DNA of 64,000 bases. It comes from Streptomyces sp. GESEQ-35 (lineage in GTDB: Bacteria; Actinomycetota; Actinomycetes; Streptomycetales; Streptomycetaceae). Every line of letters starts with the position of its first letter. Position 1 is the stretch's first letter. Below are positions 9,264 through 22,366 of the stretch, in pieces. The stretch is from contig NZ_JAFFSX010000003.1 of assembly GCF_017948485.1 (NCBI RefSeq), positions 454,281-518,280 on the forward strand. The letters run 5' to 3'. Under the pieces are notes generated by a model. It made no database searches and was not told the origin of the DNA. It saw nothing but the letters and a program-made list of their open reading frames with translations. A program made the position numbers and the translations under genes.

Positions 9264-9965
9264 GTGACCCGCATCGACAGCGTGCGCGCCGCGACCGGCT
9301 CGGCGAAGGACAGCGTGCTGCACGCCGCGGAAGTGGTGGCGCCCTACGCCGACACGGCCAAGGACAGGGCCACGCACTATGCGCACGAGGCACGCGTACG
9401 GCTTGCGCCGAAGGTGTCGCTGGCCGCCGAGCAGGCCCGCACCCAGTACGGCGTGTATGTCGTGCCGCGCCTGGAGCAGGCCCGTACACATGTACCGCCG
9501 AAGGTCGACCAGGCCGCCCATGAGGCTGCCGTCCGTACTCGCAAGGCTGCCAGGCAGGCCGCCGACTACTCCAAGCCGCGGATCGAGCAGGCGGTGGCCG
9601 CGGCAGGGCCCGCCAAGGACGAGGCCACCGCTCGGAGCGCCGCCGCGCTGGCCGCGCTGCGCAGCCATGTCTCGGCCGAGGACATCCAGAAGCTGGACCG
9701 CAGGCACGAGCGGCGGGCGCGAGCCGGTCGGCTGGCCAAGGCACTGGCAGTTCTGGGTGTGCTGGCGGGTGGCGCCTTCGCCGCCTGGAAGTGGTGGGAC
9801 AAGCAGGCCAACCCCGACTGGCTGGTCGAGCCGCCCGCCGCGACGGAGGTGTCCGAGGGTGGCAGGCTCACGTCGGTGGACGGCACGGGTCAGGCCGTGC
9901 TCGATCCCGAGGTGCAGGCCAAGGAGGCCGAGGAGGAAGCCGCCAAGCGCGACGAGGGTCGGTGA
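9264..9965 (+). CDS. DUF5324 family membrane-associated protein
   Basis: The 233-aa protein has a long Ala/Arg/Lys-rich helical N-terminal region (about residues 1-150) with heptad-like spacing. One membrane helix follows (LAKALAVLGVLAGGAFAAWKWW, about 155-176), then an acidic tail rich in Glu/Ala. Start GTG 9264 has an excellent GAGGAGGAGG upstream. It resembles the DUF5324 family of streptomycetes; function unknown. A perfect hairpin terminator follows. Confidence 0.85.
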   Translation: MTRIDSVRAATGSAKDSVLHAAEVVAPYADTAKDRATHYAHEARVRLAPKVSLAAEQARTQYGVYVVPRLEQARTHVPPKVDQAAHEAAVRTRKAARQAADYSKPRIEQAVAAAGPAKDEATARSAAALAALRSHVSAEDIQKLDRRHERRARAGRLAKALAVLGVLAGGAFAAWKWWDKQANPDWLVEPPAATEVSEGGRLTSVDGTGQAVLDPEVQAKEAEEEAAKRDEGR

Positions 9966-9991
9966 GCGTTCCGGCAGATCGCGTCAATTGT

Positions 9992-10031
9992 GCGGTGGGG
10001 CGGGAGACTTGAGGGTCTCCCGCCCCACCGC
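9992..10031 (+). terminator. Hairpin terminator after DUF5324 gene
   Basis: Perfect 17-bp arms (9992-10008 and 10015-10031) lie 26 bases after the stop codon. Confidence 0.85.
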
Positions 10032-10034
10032 GAT

Positions 10035-10048
10035 GTTTCACGTGGAAC
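10035..10048. other. Degenerate parS site
   Basis: GTTTCACGTGGAAC differs from the Streptomyces parS consensus GTTTCACGTGAAAC at one base. It directly follows a terminator in non-coding DNA, about 16 kb from oriC on the side opposite parAB. The rest of the gap up to 10348 holds a TTTGCGCAAA palindrome (10276-10285) and no gene that I can support. Confidence 0.65.
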
Positions 10049-10348
10049 AGTCGTGCCTTGTCCAGCCGGGCACGTGTTTACGCGCTCCGCTCACGATGAC
10101 GTTTGCAACGGTCCAGTTGTGCAGGTTCCGCACAGACTTCCTTAACGGAACGCATTCCCCTGGTTACCCGCATCCGTTCACGCCAGCTCACACACCGCAC
10201 GCAGGTCGGAGCGCCCCACTCGCACCACGTCGGACACGGGCGTGACCATCCCGCCGCCTCCACTCGCTGCGCCTGTTTGCGCAAATATCTGCAACGCCGC
10301 CGGGCCTGTATCGCGTGACGCACGTCACCCCTGAAATCCAGCCCAACG

Positions 10349-10387
10349 AAAAGACCGGCCAGGAGCCACTAAGGCACCTGACCGGTC
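10349..10387 (-). terminator. Terminator of tRNA-Ala
   Basis: Arms 10353-10367 and 10373-10387 pair over 15 bases with two mismatches. On the minus strand the hairpin is followed by a short T run, just after the 3' end of the tRNA gene. Confidence 0.75.
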
Positions 10388-10394
10388 CGAGGTG

Positions 10395-10467
10395 TGGAGC
10401 CTAGGGGAGTCGAACCCCTGACATCTGCCATGCAAAGACAGCGCTCTACCAACTGAGCTAAGGCCCC
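10395..10467 (-). tRNA. tRNA-Ala (anticodon TGC)
   Basis: The minus strand folds as a 73-nt tRNA: acceptor stem GGGGCCT/AGGCTCC, D-loop TAGCTCAGTTGGTAGAG, anticodon TGC in CTTTGCATG, and T-arm GGTTCGACTCC. CCA is not encoded, so the CCA-adding enzyme in this window would be needed to finish it. Confidence 0.98.
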
Positions 10468-10649
10468 GGAAGACAGGCGTCCGACCGGAAGAACCGCATA
10501 CCGGCGGGCGCCGCAGACCAGAGTACCGGGTCGCCCCCCGTATCTCGCAAAACGATTGGGGGTCCCGATGGACGGCCACTCTCCGTAAGATGCTCGGCGT
10601 GGTTCGCGACAGCGAACCGCCGTTTTGGGGAAAGCGATGGGGAGACGCA

Positions 10650-11198
10650 ATGGACGCCGCACAGCAGGAAGCCACCGCAAGAGCGCGGGAACTGCAGCGG
10701 AACTGGTATGGGGAGCCGCTGGGGGCGCTCTTCCGTAAGCTGATAGACGATCTTGGCCTCAACCAGGCTCGTCTCGCGGGGGTACTGGGCCTGTCCGCAC
10801 CAATGCTGTCGCAGCTGATGAGCGGCCAGCGGGCGAAGATCGGCAATCCCGCCGTGGTCCAGCGGGTGCAGTTGTTGCAGGACCTGGCCGGGCAGGTCGC
10901 GGACGGCAGCGTGAGTGCGGCCGAGGCGACTGAACGCATGGAAGAGATCAAGAAGTCGCAGGGGGGCTCGGTGCTCAGTAACACCACGACCACAACCAGC
11001 AGTTCGGGAGCGCCGACGGTCAAGCGCGTGGTCCGCGAGATCCAGTCGCTGCTGCGCTCGGTGGCGGCGGCGGGAGACATCATCGAGGCGGCGGACACCC
11101 TCGCCCCGACCCACCCGGAACTGGCAGAGTTCCTCCGGGTGTACGGCGCGGGCCGCACCTCCGACGCAGTCGCGCACTACCAGTCCCACCAGAGCTGA
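10650..11198 (+). CDS. Helix-turn-helix DNA-binding protein
   Basis: The 182-aa cytosolic protein has a Cro/XRE-like HTH (FRKLIDDLGLNQARLAGVLGLSAPMLSQLMSGQRAKIGNP, about residues 28-68). A Ser/Thr-rich linker (SNTTTTTSSSG) and a C-terminal helical region follow. Start ATG 10650 is preceded by GGGGAGA; the frame is open further upstream without a better site. It precedes a Ser/Thr kinase gene on the same strand, separated by 241 bases, so a functional pairing is possible but not shown. Targets are unknown. Confidence 0.85.
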   Translation: MDAAQQEATARARELQRNWYGEPLGALFRKLIDDLGLNQARLAGVLGLSAPMLSQLMSGQRAKIGNPAVVQRVQLLQDLAGQVADGSVSAAEATERMEEIKKSQGGSVLSNTTTTTSSSGAPTVKRVVREIQSLLRSVAAAGDIIEAADTLAPTHPELAEFLRVYGAGRTSDAVAHYQSHQS

Positions 11199-11439
11199 AC
11201 GGCGGGCCCGGTCACCGAAGGGGGTTCGGCAGCCGGGTCGACGGCCGAGGAGAAGCGCCAGGGTCAGCGGAGCACGGGGGCCGCGGGCTACGGGGGCTGG
11301 TGGGGTACGGGGGCCACAGGCTTGCGGGACCGCAGGCTTACGGGGGTATCGCTCATCCAACTGAGGGCGGCAGGAGTCGTATTGCTCGTCGAGGGGGAAG
11401 CAAGGGGGACAGCCGAAGGGGGAGGAGCGACGCACAGCC
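11199..11439 (+). repeat. G-rich leader with repeated TACGGGGG elements
   Basis: The gap before the kinase gene contains four related (C/T)ACGGGGG units and CAGGCTT(G/A)CGGG-type repeats between about 11270 and 11350. It is strongly G-biased on the coding strand. No conserved gene is visible. It could affect transcription or form G-rich structures (inference). Confidence 0.4.
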
Positions 11440-13158
11440 ATGGGTGAGGTCTTCGCTGGCCGGTATGAACTGGCCGACCCGATCGGACGCGGCGGTGTGG
11501 GCGCCGTGTGGCGCGCCTGGGACCACCGCAGGCGCCGCTATGTCGCCGCCAAGGTGCTTCAGCAGAGCGACGCGCACTCGCTGCTGCGCTTTGTGCGGGA
11601 GCAGGCGCTGCGGATCGATCACCCCCATGTGCTCGCGCCCGCCAGCTGGGCCGCCGACGACGACAAGGTCCTGTTCACCATGGATCTGGTCGCCGGCGGC
11701 TCGCTGGTCCATCTGATCGGGGACTACGGCCCCCTGCCGGCGCCGTTCGTCTGCACTCTGCTCGACCAGCTCCTCTCGGGGCTGGCCGCGGTGCATGCGG
11801 AAGGCGTCGTGCACCGCGACATCAAGCCCGCGAACGTGCTGCTGGAGGCCACCGGCACGGGTCGGCCGCGGCTGCGGCTGTCGGACTTCGGCATCGCCAT
11901 GCGCCTGGGCGAGCCGCGGCTGACGGAGACCAATCTCGTGGTGGGAACGCCCGGTTATCTGGCGCCCGAGCAGATGATGGGCGCGGAACCGGACTTCCCC
12001 GCAGACCTGTTCGCCGTCGGGCTGGTGGCGCTGTATCTGCTGGAGGGCGCCAAGCCGGACGCCAAGGCACTCATCCAGTACTTCGCTGAGCACGGGACGC
12101 CTGGGGCGCCCACGGGCATTCCCGAGCCGCTGTGGCAGGTCGTGGCCACGCTGCTGCAACCGGATCCGCAGGCACGGTTCCGCACGGCCACGGGCGCGCG
12201 CAAGGCGCTCGCCTCGGCCGCGGAGCTCCTCCCGGAGGGCGGCCCCGACGACGAGCTGATCGAGATCTTCGACCAACTCGGCCCGCTTCCCCCGGGGTTC
12301 GTCCCCGACGGACCGCTCAAGCCCGCACCGGGAGTGGATCCGCTCAGGGGCGGGCGCGGGCCGACCGCCGGGCGAGGCGAAGGGGATGCGTCGGGCACGG
12401 GTTCCGTACCGAACGACTCCGGCACAGGGCATGTGTCGGCCGGCTCCGCCCCGGGGTACATGACGGCCGACCCTGCGGGGCACGGACCGGCCGGCTCCGG
12501 TGCGGGGCACATACCGGCTGGCTCCGGTGCGGGTTCCCGACCGAACGGCTCCGGCATGGGCTCTGTACCGACCGGTCCGGGTGCCGTCGTCGTACCGGCT
12601 GATCTGCGGCAGGAGACCGATCCACGGCAGCCGGGCACTCCGGGGCAGGGCACCGATCCCCGACTGCCAACGGGCTCGCAGCCGCCGAGCATGTCGGACA
12701 CCGGCAGCTTCCACCTGCCGCCCCCTCAGGCCACCGACTCCTCTCGTCGGACGCCGCCCGCGGACGCCCAGGCCCAGGCACAGCCCCCAGCCCAGGCTCA
12801 GCACCATCGGCATCCAGAGCCCCAGCCATACGAGGGCAGCCAACCAAGCCCTGCCCCCTTGTCCCCCTACTCGCCTTACGACCCCACGCATGTCCTGTCC
12901 TCCCCCCAGCCGCACACACCGCGCCACTCCACTCAGGCCCTGACACCGGTGTCGCACCCTCGCGCTGATGCCTCTACTGCTTCGTACACCGCTCAAGACC
13001 CGCAGGTTCCACCTTCCGCGCAGGCAATTTCGCAGCCACGCCACCGTGCGGCCCGCCGGCCCCGCCGCCCCGGCCCACCGGCGAAGGTGGCCGTCCCGCT
13101 GCTGCTGCTCGCCCTGGCCTGCTACGCGGTGGGGTTCTGGGCGCTGACGCGCCTCTGA
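11440..13158 (+). CDS. Membrane Ser/Thr protein kinase with Pro/Gly-rich linker
   Basis: The N-terminal kinase domain (about residues 7-265) has a glycine loop IGRGGVGAVW, Lys in YVAAKVL, HRDIKPANVLL, DFG in SDFGIAM and the activation segment GTPGYLAPEQ, so it should be active. A long low-complexity linker (about 290-545) has AGSGAGHIPAGSG-type repeats and is then rich in Pro, Gln and His. One C-terminal membrane helix (VAVPLLLLALACYAVGFWAL) ends the protein with almost no outside part, so it lacks a sensor domain. Start ATG 11440 follows GGGGGAGGAG. Its substrates are unknown. Confidence 0.92.
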   Translation: MGEVFAGRYELADPIGRGGVGAVWRAWDHRRRRYVAAKVLQQSDAHSLLRFVREQALRIDHPHVLAPASWAADDDKVLFTMDLVAGGSLVHLIGDYGPLPAPFVCTLLDQLLSGLAAVHAEGVVHRDIKPANVLLEATGTGRPRLRLSDFGIAMRLGEPRLTETNLVVGTPGYLAPEQMMGAEPDFPADLFAVGLVALYLLEGAKPDAKALIQYFAEHGTPGAPTGIPEPLWQVVATLLQPDPQARFRTATGARKALASAAELLPEGGPDDELIEIFDQLGPLPPGFVPDGPLKPAPGVDPLRGGRGPTAGRGEGDASGTGSVPNDSGTGHVSAGSAPGYMTADPAGHGPAGSGAGHIPAGSGAGSRPNGSGMGSVPTGPGAVVVPADLRQETDPRQPGTPGQGTDPRLPTGSQPPSMSDTGSFHLPPPQATDSSRRTPPADAQAQAQPPAQAQHHRHPEPQPYEGSQPSPAPLSPYSPYDPTHVLSSPQPHTPRHSTQALTPVSHPRADASTASYTAQDPQVPPSAQAISQPRHRAARRPRRPGPPAKVAVPLLLLALACYAVGFWALTRL

Positions 13159-13224
13159 GCTCAGCCCGCAAGAACCCGAAGTCACCCATGTCGGGAGGGA
13201 CCCGAAGTCACCCCGGCCTCGGCC

Positions 13225-14580
13225 CTACCAGGCCCCGACCCGCCTCCGCGCCACGAGCGTCCACACACCGAGCACCGCCAACAGCACCGTGCCCGCGCCG
13301 ATCCCGCCCACGGCGACCACCGCCATCGTGGCGTCGCCGCTCCCGGACCTGTCGGAGCCGCCCTCGTTCGTGGCTTCCCGGTCCTGAGCCGTGAGCTCGA
13401 AGAGGTTCGGCGGCTGGGCTGATCCCGCGTAACCGGGCCCCGCCTCTGCCGCGCCGCTGACCCGTGTCCGCAGCGTCAGTTCGAAGGGCCCGTCGCCGAA
13501 CCGTTCGCCCACCTGCTCAGCGAGATGGAGGACGAGGTAGTACGAGCCGGCGAATCGCATTCCGTTGACCTGGTCGGAATGGTCGTACCGGTTGGCGTAC
13601 GCGGCCGGCGGCAGCGGATCGAGTGTCCCCGACTTCTGGCTGCCGTTGTAGCTGACGCTGACGTCGTCGACGCGGGCGCGCACGGGGTTGTAGAGGGACA
13701 TGTCCAGGGCGACGGCCACCAGGCCGCCGTCGCCGCTCGAACTGCCCAACTCGGCGGTGGCGTAGAGCTGCTGTCCCCAGTCGACCGGCACCTTGTAGAA
13801 GACGGTCTGCCCGGGCCGCAGGTCGTCGCGCCAGACGCCTTGCCCGAGGGTTGTCGCCCGAGTGAAGCCGCCGCCGCCCTCACGGTGCTCGGCCTCGCTG
13901 AGCAGGGGGGTGGGCGAGGCGGAGTTCCAGTCCTCGGGTGCCTCGGTCTCAGCGGTCTGCCTCAGCCGCGGCTCGGAGACGGGGGCGAGCTCCAGGTCCC
14001 AGGCGCCGGGTGAGGAGTCGCTTCGGTCGGCGCGCTCGACGAGCAGGTAATAGGTGCCCGTGCCCTGGCAGGAGGAGCCGGTCGCGTGGGTCTCACGTGC
14101 TCCCCAGGCGGCGATCGGGTGCGGGCTGCGGCTCCCGAAGCCGACCGTCTCATACGAACAGGGGCGGCTGTTGGCGTCCCGCAGCGTCACCCTGAGGTTG
14201 TCGGTGGGGGCCACCGTGGTGCCTGCGCGTGGGACTGCGGTCACGGAGACGTAGACGTTCGACGTGGCGTCGAGTTCGAGGCGGTAGTAGAGCTTGCCGT
14301 CCTGTGGGAGGGAGCTGCGGTACGTAGTGCCCACGTCCAGCCGGTCGGCGCCCGTGGTGCCGGTCGCCCCGTCGACGGACCGGGCATCCTCATCGAAGGA
14401 GTACGGGCCAGGCGCCTCGAAGGCGTACGAGCCGGGTGTCACCCCGGCGAAGGCGGCATCACCCGGCAGGACTGTCGCCGCGCCCAGGACCGCTGCCACG
14501 ACAGCCACGCGCGCGTGCCGCGACGGACGATGGCCGTGCCACCCCCTCGCACGCCACCACGCCGTACAGCGCCGCCCCAT
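13225..14580 (-). CDS. Secreted, C-terminally anchored protein of unknown function
   Basis: The product (about 451 aa) has a signal peptide (basic start, hydrophobic AVVAAVLGAATVLPGDAAFAG), a large extracytoplasmic region of beta-rich character with several YYLLVERAD/SYYLVLHLAE-like strands, and a C-terminal membrane helix (MAVVAVGGIGAGTVLLAVLGVWTLV) followed by ARRRVGAW. There is no LPXTG/LAXTG motif, so it is not a sortase substrate. The two halves resemble repeated carbohydrate- or pre-peptidase-like beta-sandwich domains, but I cannot name the family. Start ATG 14580 or the adjacent GTG 14583 is supported by GAGGGG. Confidence 0.8.
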   Translation of the reverse strand: MGRRCTAWWRARGWHGHRPSRHARVAVVAAVLGAATVLPGDAAFAGVTPGSYAFEAPGPYSFDEDARSVDGATGTTGADRLDVGTTYRSSLPQDGKLYYRLELDATSNVYVSVTAVPRAGTTVAPTDNLRVTLRDANSRPCSYETVGFGSRSPHPIAAWGARETHATGSSCQGTGTYYLLVERADRSDSSPGAWDLELAPVSEPRLRQTAETEAPEDWNSASPTPLLSEAEHREGGGGFTRATTLGQGVWRDDLRPGQTVFYKVPVDWGQQLYATAELGSSSGDGGLVAVALDMSLYNPVRARVDDVSVSYNGSQKSGTLDPLPPAAYANRYDHSDQVNGMRFAGSYYLVLHLAEQVGERFGDGPFELTLRTRVSGAAEAGPGYAGSAQPPNLFELTAQDREATNEGGSDRSGSGDATMAVVAVGGIGAGTVLLAVLGVWTLVARRRVGAW

Positions 14581-14730
14581 CACGCGCCACCCCTCGTCGT
14601 CGCCGGACCGGGACCGTGGCCCATCCTGCCCCGATCGGGGGTATGTCATCCGCGCAATCCGTACGAGCGGCCGAAACACCCGCCTCAAAGGCATCCCCTG
14701 ACACATCCGGGGACACCCCGCAACACAAAA

Positions 14731-14758
14731 CCCCGACCGCGAGGGCGGTCGGGGTCTT
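14731..14758 (-). terminator. Hairpin terminator after DLW-39 gene
   Basis: Perfect 10-bp arms (14731-14740 and 14745-14754) lie below the DLW-39 stop. On the minus strand they are followed by TTTT, giving a classic intrinsic terminator. Confidence 0.8.
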
Positions 14759-14778
14759 TCAGAATCCGTTGTCGATAC

Positions 14779-14907
14779 TCACGAACCCGTGGGCACGGAG
14801 TCAGTCGCCTCCGTCCACAGATCCTGCTCGGCGCGATCCGCCTGGATCTGGCGGTACACGAGGAGCCCGCCGATGGCGGCCAGTGCGACCAGGAGAAGCT
14901 TCTTCAC
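14779..14907 (-). CDS. DLW-39 family small membrane protein
   Basis: The 42-aa product begins VKKLLLVALAAIGGLLVYRQ, a single membrane helix, and ends in an acidic tail containing DLWTEATD, the signature that names the DLW-39 family of actinobacteria. Start GTG 14907 has ACGAGG upstream. DLW-39 genes lie near gyrA/dnaA regions in many actinobacteria; the function is unknown. Its promoter gap contains a palindrome (see 14953-14981). Confidence 0.9.
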   Translation of the reverse strand: MKKLLLVALAAIGGLLVYRQIQADRAEQDLWTEATDSVPTGS

Positions 14908-14952
14908 CGCGCGACCTCGTCTTTCCTTGACGTAGGGGACCTCTGGCGCCCG

Positions 14953-14981
14953 ACTATACACACCGACCGATACCGATCGGT
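14953..14981 (-). promoter_or_regulatory. Candidate -10 element with overlapping palindrome upstream of DLW-39
   Basis: On the minus strand TATAGT (14958-14953) is a good -10 hexamer about 45 bases above the GTG start. The palindrome ACCGATCGGT (14972-14981), extended by CCGATA/TATCGG repeats to about 14995, sits just upstream and would overlap the -35/spacer zone, as an operator would. No consensus -35 is present. The rest of the divergent gap (to 15234) shows nothing else clear. Confidence 0.4.
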
Positions 14982-15234
14982 GACCTGTATCGGCAGCCAA
15001 CTGCCGTCCGGAACAGCGCAGTAGAAGCGGACGTCGACGCTCCGATCGGAGGGTGATCACATCGCCACGGAGGGCGACTTTGGGTCCCTCTATCTACCTT
15101 TCAGCCCTCTTGCACCCATCCGAGTGGTGTTGATCGGAAGATCGACGCGTCACGGGCGTCGGTCCACCACTTCGCGACCCACATACACATCATGAGGAAA
15201 GTACGCAAATCGCCCAACCCGAAAGTGAGGGGCC

Positions 15235-15570
15235 ATGGCCCGCACCAAGGTCATGAAGCTGTGGACCGCCATCGTCACCGCCTTCCTGGCGCTGTGCACG
15301 ACGCTCGGACTCATCACCACGGCCGCCGCGGCGGCCGTACCGCAGACCGAGGCGGCGAGCGAGAGCGTCGCGCAGGTGACGACACCGCCGATCCCCTGGG
15401 CCTGGTCCCGCTCACTGCCCCCCACCATGAAGCAGCGCATCCACGCCGAGGCACACGGCAAGTCCCCCAGCTGCCGCCACCGCCCGTCGGCGGACACGGT
15501 TGAGGACACGGCTCTCGAAGCCGCCTCCCTCTGCGACCCGGCCGAGCCCGTCACCACCCTCCAGCGCTGA
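15235..15570 (+). CDS. DUF6344-like small exported protein
   Basis: The 111-aa protein begins MARTKVMKLWTAIVTAFLALCTTLGLITTAAAAAVPQ, a signal peptide with an Ala-rich cleavage region, so it is probably exported. The rest is short, Pro/Ser/Ala-rich, with two Cys (SCRH, LCDP). Start ATG 15235 follows GTGAGGGG. It resembles a small streptomycete family (DUF6344); the function is unknown. A strong terminator follows. Confidence 0.75.
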   Translation: MARTKVMKLWTAIVTAFLALCTTLGLITTAAAAAVPQTEAASESVAQVTTPPIPWAWSRSLPPTMKQRIHAEAHGKSPSCRHRPSADTVEDTALEAASLCDPAEPVTTLQR

Positions 15571-15635
15571 CCCCCGGCACGCTCTTTCCTCCCCCATCCG
15601 GCAAAGGCGAACTTGCGTACAGCACCGCCCGGACC

Positions 15636-15668
15636 AAGGCCCGGCCGCTCACCGAGCGGCCGGGCCTT
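15636..15668 (+). terminator. Hairpin terminator after DUF6344-like gene
   Basis: Perfect 15-bp arms (15636-15650 and 15654-15668) end in CTTTCT, 65 bases after the stop codon. Confidence 0.85.
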
Positions 15669-15690
15669 TCTCATGGAGCCGGATATGCCA

Positions 15691-15722
15691 AAGACCCCCG
15701 ACCACGTTCGGTTGGGGGTCTT
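15691..15722 (-). terminator. Terminator of tRNA-Ile
   Basis: Arms 15691-15703 and 15710-15722 pair with one mismatch just beyond the 3' end of tRNA-Ile on the minus strand. Confidence 0.75.
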
Positions 15723-15730
15723 CATGCTGG

Positions 15731-15804
15731 TGGGGCTAACAGGATTTGAACCTGTGGCCTCATCCTTATCAGGGATGCGCTCTAACCAACTGAGCTATAG
15801 CCCC
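15731..15804 (-). tRNA. tRNA-Ile (anticodon GAT)
   Basis: The minus strand gives a 74-nt tRNA: acceptor stem GGGGCTA/TAGCCCC, TAGCTCAGTTGGTTAGAG D-arm, anticodon GAT in CTGATAAG, and T-arm GGTTCAAATCC. CCA is not encoded. tRNA-Ile next to gyrA is a frequent actinobacterial arrangement. Confidence 0.98.
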
Positions 15805-15928
15805 GCCGCGCTCTGCGGTGTGTGTCCCGCGCGCTGACCCCTGAAGATTAGCGCACGACGTGGGCAGTCCCAAAATCGATAGTCAGAGGACCGTAGGCCG
15901 AGGTTTGAAACGGCGTTCGCAGTTAATG

Positions 15929-16723
15929 TCACTCGTCTTCGGCCAGCGTCAGCTCGACGCCGCCCACGAAGCCCGCCGACAGGTTGTAGATGAACGCGCC
16001 GAGCGTCGCCAGTGCCGTCGCGAGGACGACGTCGATGACCGCGATGATCGACGTGAACATCAGGACGTGGGGGAGTGACAGGAACGACTGGAGGTCGAAG
16101 CCGTTCGACTCGTTCGAGCCGGTGGCCTCCGAGATCGTGCCGCCGACCGTCGAGAAGACACCCATCGCGTCCATGACCATCCACAGCACCGCCGAAGCGA
16201 CGATCGTGCAGAGGCCCAGCGCGATGGAGAGCAGGAAGCTCACCTTCATGACCGACCACGGGTCGGCCTTCGAGACCCGCAGCCGAGCCTTGCGGGTGCG
16301 GGGCGTCGTACGTGCGCCCGTGCGGGGCCGACGTACGGCGCCGGCGGGCGCCGCCGCGGGCTCGTAGGCCTGCGGCGGGTGGTAGGGCCCGGCGGGCTGC
16401 TGGGGCTGGGGCTGGCGCTCCCCCGGCAGCGGAGAGGGCGACGGCTGCGGCGCCGCCTGTGCGGCGGGCTGGGCCGGCGGCTGGGGCTGGGCGCCCGGAG
16501 CGGCCGGGCCCGCTCCAGCCGGGTATTGCTGGGTCTGCGGGCCTCGGGTGTCCGGCACAGTTCCCCCCTGGGGTCCTTGAGTATCAGGCGAGTGCGAGTC
16601 GGTCGCGGATGACTTGATCGCTTGCAGATTGGTCGTGTGCGAGTCCGTCACACGCGCCGCGGAGCCAGAGGCGCCGCCGTCCGTGTTCGTACCGGTCGAT
16701 CCGGCGCCCGTGGCTCCGCTCAC
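15929..16723 (-). CDS. DUF3566 membrane protein
   Basis: The 264-aa product has a long Pro/Gln/Ala-rich cytosolic N-terminus (about 1-145), then the DUF3566 core: KADPWSVMKVSFLLSIALGLCTIVASAVLWMV, a loop, and a second helix VLMFTSIIAVIDVVLATALATLGAFIYN ending in VGGVELTLAEDE. DUF3566 genes directly follow gyrA throughout actinobacteria; the function is unknown. Start GTG 16723 has GAGGAG upstream and lies 18 bases below the gyrA stop, so it is co-transcribed with gyrA. Confidence 0.92.
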   Translation of the reverse strand: MSGATGAGSTGTNTDGGASGSAARVTDSHTTNLQAIKSSATDSHSPDTQGPQGGTVPDTRGPQTQQYPAGAGPAAPGAQPQPPAQPAAQAAPQPSPSPLPGERQPQPQQPAGPYHPPQAYEPAAAPAGAVRRPRTGARTTPRTRKARLRVSKADPWSVMKVSFLLSIALGLCTIVASAVLWMVMDAMGVFSTVGGTISEATGSNESNGFDLQSFLSLPHVLMFTSIIAVIDVVLATALATLGAFIYNLSAGFVGGVELTLAEDE

Positions 16724-16741
16724 GATGACTCACTCCTCGTG

Positions 16742-19333
<2,592 letters not shown>

Positions 19334-19375
19334 TGCTGGTGAAGATCCTTCCTGGTGCGGTCAGCTGAGACCGAC

Positions 19376-21823
<2,448 letters not shown>

Positions 21824-22366
21824 TCACCCATAGGTGTCGCCGGGTCCCGTACTGCCCGGAGCACGCAGAGGGCCATAGCGGCGGGCGGGGCCACTGGGGC
21901 CGTTCACCTTGATCATCTTCACGGTGCCGTGGCCGAGGTCCTCGTTGAGACGGGCGACCAGCGTGGGGGCGAGCAGGCGCAGATTCGTCGCCCACGCGGT
22001 GGAGTCGCAGCGCACGATCAGCACATGCTCGTCCTCGTCGTACTTCTCCGGCTCGCAGTGCTTGGCCACGTCCTCGCCGACGATCTGCGGCCAGCGGCCC
22101 ATCACACCGCCCACCGCGGCCGGGGCCTCCCAACCGCGCTCGTTGATCAGGCGGTTGATCGCGGCACCGAGCGCCATGGGGTCGCGTCCATCGGCACGCG
22201 CGCCGGAGCGCAGTCCGCCGCGGCGCGCCTGCTTCTTCTGCTGCGCCGCGTCTCCACGCGCGCGTGCCTGTTCCTTCGCGGCGCGCAGCGCCACGCGCGC
22301 GAGGTCGACGCCGGACGGCTCGGGTGCCTTCTCCTCAGGTGCTCTCTTGGAGTCGTCGGTCGTCAT
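21824..22366 (-). CDS. dciA: DciA (DUF721), predicted replicative-helicase operator
   Basis: The 180-aa protein has a disordered basic N-terminus (about 1-65) and a DUF721 domain (about 66-165) with [16 protein letters not shown] and [26 protein letters not shown]. DciA is the ancestral loader/operator of DnaB helicase in bacteria lacking DnaC/DnaI. The ATG overlaps the recF stop by ATGA (22363-22366), showing coupling. The recF-dciA-gyrB order is conserved in actinobacteria. Confidence 0.93.
   Translation of the reverse strand: MTTDDSKRAPEEKAPEPSGVDLARVALRAAKEQARARGDAAQQKKQARRGGLRSGARADGRDPMALGAAINRLINERGWEAPAAVGGVMGRWPQIVGEDVAKHCEPEKYDEDEHVLIVRCDSTAWATNLRLLAPTLVARLNEDLGHGTVKMIKVNGPSGPARRYGPLRAPGSTGPGDTYG

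Noticed and set aside
13225..14580. C-terminal membrane helix plus basic tail as a sortase sorting signal
   Set aside because: No LPXTG or LAXTG motif before the helix, so it is not a sortase substrate despite the nearby sortases.
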